Shown: positions 16,193 through 22,303 of the stretch, piece after piece
How positions within the stretch are numbered: the stretch's first letter is position 1
Layout: each line of letters opens with the position of its first letter
Source: an uncultured Veillonella sp.
Lineage (GTDB): Bacteria; Bacillota; Negativicutes; Veillonellales; Veillonellaceae
Direction: 5' to 3'
Assembly (NCBI GenBank): GCA_900544365.1
Contig: UQVF01000030.1
Coordinates: forward strand, 1 to 22,303
DNA length: 22,303 nt
The notes under the pieces: generated by a model
The model's input: the letters and a program-made list of their open reading frames with translations, nothing else
The model's database searches: none
What the model was told of the DNA's origin: nothing
Translations under genes and position numbers: made by a program

Positions 16193-16218
16193 ATATCATA
16201 AGCCAAAATAAATGGCAA
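16190..16218 (-). promoter_or_regulatory. Predicted strong promoter of the recombinase gene
   Basis: On the minus strand TTGCCA (16218-16213) and perfect TATAAT (16195-16190) are 17 bases apart, with TGA giving an extended -10. The expected start near 16183 lies inside the 15-7-15 palindrome. Confidence 0.7.
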
Positions 16219-16260
16219 ATATTCTGTTTTTACCAATAGCTCATATACTTAGCAATAACC

Positions 16261-16302
16261 TTATAAGAATACACTATTATTTGTACCCATATAGGGATTC
16301 AT
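16261..16302 (-). CDS. Possible 13-residue leader peptide
   Basis: On the minus strand GAGGAGAAG (16316-16308) stands at good spacing before an ATG (16302) opening a 13-codon frame, MNPYMGTNNSVFL, that ends in TAA at 16261. A promoter-like pair, TTGCCA (16351-16346) and TAATAC (16329-16324) with 16 bases between, lies just upstream. It could be a leader peptide, the remnant start of a lost gene, or chance. There is no protein-level evidence. Confidence 0.25.
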   Translation of the reverse strand: MNPYMGTNNSVFL

Positions 16303-16359
16303 AGTATCTTCTCCTCATGACTAGTATTACATATAGAATAAACTATGGCAATTATGATA

Positions 16360-17871
16360 TTACAAGCTTTTTAAAAGCTCTTTTAGTATATTCCAAGTTG
16401 TAACAAAACTTTCTAACTCCATACGTTCTGTAGGAGCATGTAAGTCGTGAATATTTGGCCCAATGTTAATAGCATCTACAGGACCTTTTAAGTTATCTAA
16501 CATATAGCCAACTTCAAGACCAGCATGGATCACATTGAACTGTAAGTCTTTAGCACCTGTCACAGATTCATAAGCATTTTGATAAGCTTGTTGTAATGGG
16601 CTATCAAATGTTGGTAGCCAACCTGGATATTGACTCTCAAGGGATGTCGTAGCACCATGAGTTTCTGCCAATTGCACTAAGCCTTTATAATGAGCCTCTA
16701 GATTCTTCGTATCTGTACTTCGTACTTGCATTTTAAGGTATACAGCACCGTCCGCCATATCTAAGACACCAATATTATTAGAGAACCAAACTTCATTAGG
16801 GTTTTCAGGAGCATGCTGTAATACGCCTTGCTCAATACCTTGGATAAGAGCACATAGTTTTTGTACAGTGTCGGTACTGAAAGCACGTTCCATAGTGATC
16901 GCTTCTAGGTCTAATTCTACTAAATCTTCACGGTTTACCTTTGGCACAACAGATAAAGATATAGTCATACTTTCGTCAGCCGATGTATAGTGTGCATTCC
17001 ACTTGTCTTGTTCTTCTTGTAACAAAACTTGTACATACGGCACATCTTGTAAGTGTAAATACACGTCCGCATAGGCACGTAATGGAATCGCATTAGGCGC
17101 ACTGCCACCGTTTACTTCTGTCACACGAATATTGTATTCCCCAGTAATTTGTTCTAATACCTTAGATAAAATATAAATAGCATTACCACGACCTAAATGG
17201 ATATCACAACCAGAGTGACCACCTTGTAAGCCGTCGATAGTAATTCTGCGCTTTGTCATTTCATTATTCACAGATACTTGTGTAATAGGTAATGTTACCG
17301 TAGATCCATGACCACCAGCACTGCCGATGGTCACTTCATTCATATGTTCCCCATCCATATTGATGAGACGCTTGCCTTGTAAATGGCTGTAATCTAATGT
17401 TTTCACACCATTGAAAGTAGTTTCTTCTTCTACAGTAAAGACAACCTCTAACGGTGGATGAGCCACATTGGTAGATGCTAAGATAGCCATGCCATAAGCT
17501 ACGGCAAATCCATCATCAGCCCCCAAGGTAGTTCCATTAGCATGTAAAATACCATTCTCTACCTGTAAGGAAATAGGACTATTGATAAAATCGTGCTCCA
17601 CTGATTCTAATTTCGTACATACCATGTCCATATGACCTTGTAAGATCACTGGTTCATGAGACTCATAGCCCGTTGTACCAGCTTTTTTAATGATTAGATT
17701 ATACTGTTCATCTTGGAATACATCTAATCCTAGATTGATTGCCCAGTCCTTAATATAGTTAGAAATAGCTTGTTCATGTCCAGACTTTCTAGGAATGTTA
17801 GCGATTTCTTGAAAGTAATGTAGAATGTTATCCACATTATATTGATTCATAATAGTTTGTTCTATTGACAC
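16360..17871 (-). CDS. pepD: Aminoacyl-histidine dipeptidase (M20 family PepD)
   Basis: Cytoplasmic zinc dipeptidase predicted to split Xaa-His and other dipeptides. The 503-residue protein has the M20C ligand motifs: H80 in LQGHMDMV, D119 in GADDGFA, the catalytic glutamate pair around E149-E150 in VEEETTF, D173 in NMDGEH and a final histidine in VIHAGLEVGYM. A dimerisation domain is inserted from about 205 to 385. The start is GTG at 17871, because AGGAGG (17883-17878) is correctly spaced for it while the first ATG, seven codons later, is too far away. It follows hinT by 14 bases. Confidence 0.9.
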   Translation of the reverse strand: MSIEQTIMNQYNVDNILHYFQEIANIPRKSGHEQAISNYIKDWAINLGLDVFQDEQYNLIIKKAGTTGYESHEPVILQGHMDMVCTKLESVEHDFINSPISLQVENGILHANGTTLGADDGFAVAYGMAILASTNVAHPPLEVVFTVEEETTFNGVKTLDYSHLQGKRLINMDGEHMNEVTIGSAGGHGSTVTLPITQVSVNNEMTKRRITIDGLQGGHSGCDIHLGRGNAIYILSKVLEQITGEYNIRVTEVNGGSAPNAIPLRAYADVYLHLQDVPYVQVLLQEEQDKWNAHYTSADESMTISLSVVPKVNREDLVELDLEAITMERAFSTDTVQKLCALIQGIEQGVLQHAPENPNEVWFSNNIGVLDMADGAVYLKMQVRSTDTKNLEAHYKGLVQLAETHGATTSLESQYPGWLPTFDSPLQQAYQNAYESVTGAKDLQFNVIHAGLEVGYMLDNLKGPVDAINIGPNIHDLHAPTERMELESFVTTWNILKELLKSL

Positions 17872-17885
17872 TTGTTCCTCCTAGA

Positions 17886-18236
17886 TTAGTCAATATTGGG
17901 CCAACCCAATTCTTTACCGCCTAATAAATGGGCATGTAAATGGAATACAGTTTGACCTGCTTTTGCCCCTGTATTTAATGTTAAACGATATCCATCAGCA
18001 GCAATACCTAATTCTTTTGCTACTAACTTAGCAAATGGTAAGATACCTTCTACATAGGCTTCGTTATTTTCGTTTAAGTGAGCAATATTAGATACATGCT
18101 TCTTAGGAATGATCAACACATGCACCGGTGCTACTGGAGCAATATCATGGAATGCTAAGAACTTGTCATTTTCTAATACAACCTTAGCTGGAATTTCTTT
18201 ATTAATAATTTTACAAAATAAGCAATCTTCTTTCAT
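17886..18236 (-). CDS. hinT: HIT family purine nucleoside phosphoramidase-like protein
   Basis: The 116-residue protein begins CLFCKIINKEIPAKVV and carries the histidine triad H99-L-H101-A-H103 in VFHLHAHLLGG, both typical of HinT, which hydrolyses adenosine phosphoramidates and related compounds. C5 and C8 resemble the zinc-binding cysteines of many HinT proteins. The length is normal. AAAGGGGA precedes the ATG. It closes the usual dnaJ-prmA-rsmE-mtaB-hinT order but is separated from mtaB by 170 bases, so it may have its own promoter; only a weak candidate (TTGATA, 18294-18289) is seen. Confidence 0.92.
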   Translation of the reverse strand: MKEDCLFCKIINKEIPAKVVLENDKFLAFHDIAPVAPVHVLIIPKKHVSNIAHLNENNEAYVEGILPFAKLVAKELGIAADGYRLTLNTGAKAGQTVFHLHAHLLGGKELGWPNID

Positions 18237-18315
18237 GGGAATCCCCTTTCTAATCTGATTTATTGTACTTACATGTATATACTTACTATATCAAATAATT
18301 TCTATATAGTCTATA

Positions 18316-18417
18316 TTACTTATTATTTTTTCTAAAAAAATCAATTGATTTGCCTTCAGATATTTTCCAATAATCCCAACCATTTGACGAATTGCCTCGT
18401 ACTAAATTAGCTTTCAA
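18316..18417 (-). pseudogene. Possible remnant of a protein C-terminus downstream of mtaB
   Basis: On the minus strand a frame runs from a stop at 18423-18421 to TAA at 18318-18316, reading LVRGNSSNGWDYWKI... then KSIDFFRKNNK. Two tryptophans, a tyrosine and the NGWxYWK pattern look protein-like and recall the C-terminal end of DUF4357-type proteins. This is a recollection, not a search result. There is no start codon with a ribosome binding site, and it overlaps the end of mtaB by 11 bases. The rest of the gap (18237-18315) is AT-rich without a recognised element. Confidence 0.3.
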
Positions 18418-19714
18418 TCTCTACAAGAACCACATCACTATGTACTTCTGTAACAGTACCATTCACAATATCCCCTACGTTGAAAGTATGGTCTTGTTTT
18501 GGTATTTTACTATGTATATATTCATTAGTTAAGCCATAATAGTAAAAGTCATCACTTTGCTCGATAAGAACTTTAACTGGTTGGTTAAGGAAACGGTTAG
18601 CATAGGCTTTAAAGCCTTCTTTCCCCAGTTGGTTTAATAAAGCTACACGTGTCTTTTTCACAGCTTCTGGGACTTGGTCTTCCATCTTAGCTGCCGGTGT
18701 ACCTTCTCGAATGGAATATGGGAAGGCATGGATATGAGTGAAGCCAACTTCTCTCACTGTACGCATGGTTTCTTCGAATAACTCGTCTGTTTCTCCAGGG
18801 AATCCGGCAATTATATCTGTCGTAATCGATAAGTTCGGAATACGACTGCGTAAATACTTCACCAAGTCTTTGTATTGTTGTAAATTATAGTGACGATTCA
18901 TAGATTTTAATACGGGATCAGAACCTGCTTGTAACGGCAAATGTAAGTTAGGGCATACACGAGGGTTGGTTGCCATTAACTCAATTAATTCTTCAGATAC
19001 TTCTACAGACTCAATAGAACCAAATCGAATGCGCTCTAAGCCGTCAATGGTCAATAATTCGCGCACTACACGACCTAAAGTTGGGCGTTCAGGTAATTCA
19101 ATACCGTAGTTACCGAGATGTATCCCTGTGAGTACTACTTCTTTATATCCATAGGCAACAAGACGTTTTGCTTCTTCCACAATATCTTCAATTTTTCTGG
19201 ATTTTAATTTTCCTCGTGTATAAGGAATGATACAGAAAGAACAGAAATTATTACATCCTTCTTGTACCTTCATGAAAGCCCGACATTTTTCGATTTCATT
19301 ACCGAATAAAGGCATTTCTTCAAATGTTGACTCTTCCATAACATTACGAACAATAGAAATCTGTTCTTCTGTGGATGGAATATTTTCTACTAATTCTACA
19401 ATTTTATTACGGTTTGCCGTACCGATGACAAGGTTTACCCCATCAATGGCTGAAATCACTTCTGGAGCCAATTGGGCATAACAACCGGTTACCACAATAA
19501 ATGCATCGGGATTACGGCGTTTCGCTTGTCGAATTAATTGGCGTGACTTTTTCTCACCCATGTTCGTTACGGAACAGGTGTTAATCACGTAAATAGAGGC
19601 TTCTTCATCAAAGCCAACAGGCGTATACCCTGCTTTTATAAATAAACCTTTCATGGCGTCCGTATCATATTGATTCACACGACACCCTAAGGTAGTAAAT
19701 GCTACTGTCTTCAT
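18407..19714 (-). CDS. mtaB: tRNA t6A37 methylthiotransferase MtaB
   Basis: Radical SAM enzyme that adds a methylthio group to N6-threonylcarbamoyladenosine at position 37 of tRNAs. The 435-residue protein has an N-terminal UPF0004 domain with cluster cysteines C11, C47 and C78. The radical SAM motif C154-NNF-C158-SF-C161 comes next, and a C-terminal TRAM domain (about 370-435) binds RNA. The opening MKTVAFTTLGCRVNQYDTDA is typical of MtaB rather than MiaB. AGGAGT precedes the ATG. It lies seven bases after rsmE. Its substrate modification is made by the TsaD pathway. Confidence 0.94.
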   Translation of the reverse strand: MKTVAFTTLGCRVNQYDTDAMKGLFIKAGYTPVGFDEEASIYVINTCSVTNMGEKKSRQLIRQAKRRNPDAFIVVTGCYAQLAPEVISAIDGVNLVIGTANRNKIVELVENIPSTEEQISIVRNVMEESTFEEMPLFGNEIEKCRAFMKVQEGCNNFCSFCIIPYTRGKLKSRKIEDIVEEAKRLVAYGYKEVVLTGIHLGNYGIELPERPTLGRVVRELLTIDGLERIRFGSIESVEVSEELIELMATNPRVCPNLHLPLQAGSDPVLKSMNRHYNLQQYKDLVKYLRSRIPNLSITTDIIAGFPGETDELFEETMRTVREVGFTHIHAFPYSIREGTPAAKMEDQVPEAVKKTRVALLNQLGKEGFKAYANRFLNQPVKVLIEQSDDFYYYGLTNEYIHSKIPKQDHTFNVGDIVNGTVTEVHSDVVLVEIES

Positions 19715-19721
19715 GAGACTC

Positions 19722-20462
19722 CTAATCTAGTAATTCATATTGGATCATACTCACAGCACCTAAAGCTGCAGTTTCAGCTCGTAATATAGTGGACCCTAGG
19801 CTAACCTTATGCCCCCCACAACATTCTAATAGTTCCATTTCATTGGGACTATAGCCACCTTCTGGACCGATACAAATAGCGATGGTATGGTATGAATTAG
19901 TATATAACTGTGTTTGTAAAATATTTTTGATTGTTTTGTCATCTTCTCGTTCATAGGCACCTAACACGAGCACACCCTCATCGGATTGTAATGTTTGCAG
20001 GACCTCGGAAAGTGACTGTTCCACCGTCAATGTTGGAACATCAGTACGACCACATTGTTGACTAGCTTCTATGATAATTTTTTCCCACCGGCTTTTCTTG
20101 GCGCTCAATTTTTTTGCATCGTATTTGGCAATACAATGAACTGAAGATACACCATAGATGTGATGAACGTTTAATTCCGTAGCCTTTTGCAATAAAAACT
20201 CAAATTTATCGCCTTTCAAAAAAGATTGGATGAGTACTACCTTTGTAGCAACTGTAGACACATCAATTATTCGCAGTCGTTTTGCCATATATGTATCTGA
20301 TTCCTCAAAGTCTAATACATATTCACCGGTATGCCCTTCATGATTGCTGACAATGAAAGGGGCCTCTTTGGAATAGCGCAACACATGAAAGAGATGATGC
20401 GCTGTATCTGCAGGCAACTGGATAGTTTCATCAATGATGCCGTCAATAAATAGTTTTTTCAT
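19722..20462 (-). CDS. rsmE: 16S rRNA (uracil-1498-N3)-methyltransferase
   Basis: SPOUT-class methyltransferase that modifies U1498 of 16S rRNA in the decoding region. The 246-residue protein has an N-terminal PUA-like domain with AHHLFHVLRY (21-30) and a C-terminal knotted domain. The latter has LQKATELNV, the SQQCGRTDVP segment, the SAM loop IGPEGGYSPNE (198-208) and LGSTILRAETA (222-232). All family hallmarks are intact. AGGAAG precedes the ATG. Order prmA-rsmE-mtaB is standard for Firmicutes. Confidence 0.95.
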   Translation of the reverse strand: MKKLFIDGIIDETIQLPADTAHHLFHVLRYSKEAPFIVSNHEGHTGEYVLDFEESDTYMAKRLRIIDVSTVATKVVLIQSFLKGDKFEFLLQKATELNVHHIYGVSSVHCIAKYDAKKLSAKKSRWEKIIIEASQQCGRTDVPTLTVEQSLSEVLQTLQSDEGVLVLGAYEREDDKTIKNILQTQLYTNSYHTIAICIGPEGGYSPNEMELLECCGGHKVSLGSTILRAETAALGAVSMIQYELLD

Positions 20463-20474
20463 ATACTTCCTAAC

Positions 20475-21356
20475 TTATACTAAGGCAAAGGTATGCCAAG
20501 GGCCCTCTACCATTTCTTCTATAATTGTCCAGTGTTCCGTGATGTACGGCATAATTTCATTATACCGATCATCCACGATACCACTTATTATTAGTATACC
20601 ATTATCGTGCAATTTTTCCCTAATCATAGGCAACAAAATTTTTAATGGGTCCACCGTAAGATTCGCCAAAATGAGATGCGCTTTTCCGTGAAAGTCATCA
20701 CTTAAATTACCGTGAATGATAATGGCATCTATTCCATTATATTTACAGTTTTCCTTCGCTTGTACTGCTGCTTCCTCTTCTAGGTCAATGCCTACCAAAT
20801 TAGGAATTCCCAAATGATGAGCCGCCATTAGTAATATTCCTGTTCCTGTACCAATATCTAAACATACTTGATCTTTTACATCTACAGGAATGTGATGTGT
20901 GTATTTACCAAGTAAAGCAACACAATTTCTCGTAGTTTCATGGTCCCCTGTGCCAAAGGATAGCTTTGTATCCATGGTCATTACCACATCTTGTTCCGTA
21001 GCCAGTGGATCTGTAGAGGCATCATAGTTTTGCCAAGCAGGGCATATGATTAAATTGGGTAGTAATCTCGTAGGCATAATGTATTGCTGCCAACTATGAT
21101 ACCATTGCTCATCGTCTACAGTTTTACAATCCATATTTTCATAGGAAATATTAGCATCTTGTAATGTCTTTTTTAGTATCTGTGCCCATTCTATCTCACT
21201 ATGAGCTTCTCCTAAGTAAATGGTCACACGACTTAAGTTGGGGGCATTTTCTATTGTTTCTTCTATGTATCCATTACTTTCTATATCGTTAAAAATGGCA
21301 GCCATTTCATCAATGACTGCCACTTCTACAGTAATGGATATTTCTATCCATCTCAT
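20475..21356 (-). CDS. prmA: Ribosomal protein L11 methyltransferase
   Basis: Methylates lysines and the N-terminus of ribosomal protein L11. The 293-residue protein has an N-terminal substrate-recognition domain, the family hallmark SFGTGDHETT (133-142), a SAM-binding motif LDIGTGTGILLMAA (about 166-179) and the catalytic-loop segment LANLTVDPL. The frame can be opened at a TTG (21377), but ATG 21356 is chosen because AAGGAGT stands six bases before it and the protein then begins MRWIEISI like its relatives. It lies 24 bases after dnaJ. Confidence 0.94.
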   Translation of the reverse strand: MRWIEISITVEVAVIDEMAAIFNDIESNGYIEETIENAPNLSRVTIYLGEAHSEIEWAQILKKTLQDANISYENMDCKTVDDEQWYHSWQQYIMPTRLLPNLIICPAWQNYDASTDPLATEQDVVMTMDTKLSFGTGDHETTRNCVALLGKYTHHIPVDVKDQVCLDIGTGTGILLMAAHHLGIPNLVGIDLEEEAAVQAKENCKYNGIDAIIIHGNLSDDFHGKAHLILANLTVDPLKILLPMIREKLHDNGILIISGIVDDRYNEIMPYITEHWTIIEEMVEGPWHTFALV

Positions 21357-21380
21357 AGATGACTCCTTACTTACCAAGGT

Positions 21381-22303
21381 TTAATCTTGGCAAAATAATT
21401 GTTTCACCTTATCACTTAAATTTTCTAATATGCTTTTGTTTACTTTTAAAGTATTTACATCTTCTTTGTTTTCCGCAGCAAACTCAACTAACAATTGACG
21501 TTGCTTATCCGTCAACTTTTTAGGTGTTTCTACAGTGACAACAACGTGTTGATCGCCACGTTGGCTTGGTTGACGTAAATAAGGGACACCTTGTCCTTTA
21601 ATTCTGAAAGCAGTACCAGTTTGTGTACCTTCAGGAATTTTTAATTCTACTTTACCTTCTAAAGTAGGAACTTGTATAGTAGCACCTAGCGCAGCTTGTG
21701 AGAAAGAGATCGTTTGACGGATAACAACATCGTTACCACTACGTTCAAACTCCTTATCTCTGGCTACAGAAATATACACATACAAATCACCTTTAGGACC
21801 ACCTAATGTACCTGGCTCACCTTCACCAGACACACGTAAACGTGCACCATCATCGACACCAGCAGGTATTTTGATTTCAATATCACGGCGTTTAATAGCT
21901 TGTCCTTGTCCACGACATACTTTACAAGGTTTTTCAACAATTTTACCTTGTCCACCACATCTAGAACATGTGCGAACTGTTTGCATACGACCAAATGGCG
22001 TATTTTGAATAACAGCCTCTTGACCAGAACCATGACAGTTTGGGCATGTTTCCACTTTAGAACCAGGCTCACCACCGGTACCATGACAATGCTCACATTC
22101 TTCATGACGCTGTACATTGACTTTCATCGTTGTACCAAATACAGCATCACGGAAAGAAATACGTACGTCTTGACGTAAATCGGCACCGCGCTCTGGGCCA
22201 CGTTGGCCACGGCCACCACCGCCACCAAACATATCAAAGATATTACCAAAAATATCATCAAAGCCGCCAGCTCCGCCGAAGCCACCAAAACCACCGCCGC
22301 CAA
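21381..22303 (-). CDS. dnaJ: Chaperone protein DnaJ, 3' part (truncated by the window edge)
   Basis: Co-chaperone that delivers substrates to DnaK and stimulates its ATPase. About 307 residues are visible. They start in the glycine/phenylalanine-rich linker (GGFDDIFGNIFDMF), followed by four CxxCxGxG zinc repeats (CEHCHGTG, CPNCHGSG, CSRCGGQG, CKVCRGQG) and the two C-terminal beta-barrel domains. The J domain with its HPD motif lies beyond base 22303, so the coding start is not in this window. The gene heads the dnaJ-prmA-rsmE-mtaB-hinT series. Confidence 0.96.
   Translation of the reverse strand, partial: GGGGFGGFGGAGGFDDIFGNIFDMFGGGGGRGQRGPERGADLRQDVRISFRDAVFGTTMKVNVQRHEECEHCHGTGGEPGSKVETCPNCHGSGQEAVIQNTPFGRMQTVRTCSRCGGQGKIVEKPCKVCRGQGQAIKRRDIEIKIPAGVDDGARLRVSGEGEPGTLGGPKGDLYVYISVARDKEFERSGNDVVIRQTISFSQAALGATIQVPTLEGKVELKIPEGTQTGTAFRIKGQGVPYLRQPSQRGDQHVVVTVETPKKLTDKQRQLLVEFAAENKEDVNTLKVNKSILENLSDKVKQLFCQD

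Noticed and set aside
1..22303. CRISPR arrays, insertion sequences, tRNA and rRNA genes
   Set aside because: No spaced direct repeats, no transposase genes with flanking inverted repeats, and no cloverleaf or rRNA-like sequence were seen.

Overview
The window is AT-rich chromosomal DNA from a bacterium with Firmicutes-type gene order: efp/nusB/xseAB/ispA/tlyA/argR/recN, a dap cluster, divergent lexA and a yneA-like gene, and dnaJ-prmA-rsmE-mtaB-hinT. The protein sequences and paired Asp23/Gls24 genes suggest a Negativicutes member, most likely Veillonella. This placement is inference from memory of the family; no search was run.

Layout. (1) 1-1772: a promoter, an M24 aminopeptidase gene and efp, closed by an intrinsic terminator. 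(2) 1869-5409: two Asp23/Gls24 genes, nusB, a TsaD-like gene, xseA and xseB, tightly packed. (3) 5410-11579: a promoter, then ispA, tlyA, nadK, a YtqB-like methyltransferase gene, argR, recN and dapB with overlaps or gaps of a few bases. dxs, often next to ispA in this arrangement, is absent. (4) 11600-13660: a strong promoter, asd and dapA, then a bidirectional terminator. asd, dapA and dapB give three early steps of the lysine/diaminopimelate pathway. (5) 13670-14970: an SOS module with lexA on the minus strand and a membrane-anchored LysM protein (YneA-like division inhibitor) on the plus strand. Both promoters and LexA boxes are readable in the 197-base gap. (6) 15100-16359: a complete tyrosine recombinase gene on the minus strand. 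Its upstream region holds two perfect palindromes, a promoter whose start falls inside one of them, and a 13-codon ORF with a strong ribosome binding site. (7) 16360-22303: minus-strand pepD, hinT, mtaB, rsmE, prmA and the 3' part of dnaJ.

Most of the window is conserved housekeeping sequence. The least explained part is 15.1-16.4 kb. It lies where plus-strand genes on the left meet minus-strand genes on the right. One palindrome there (16156-16192) has the geometry of a dif/lox-type recombination site and also of an intrinsic terminator. Whether it is a crossover site, an operator, a terminator or a combination cannot be settled from sequence alone.
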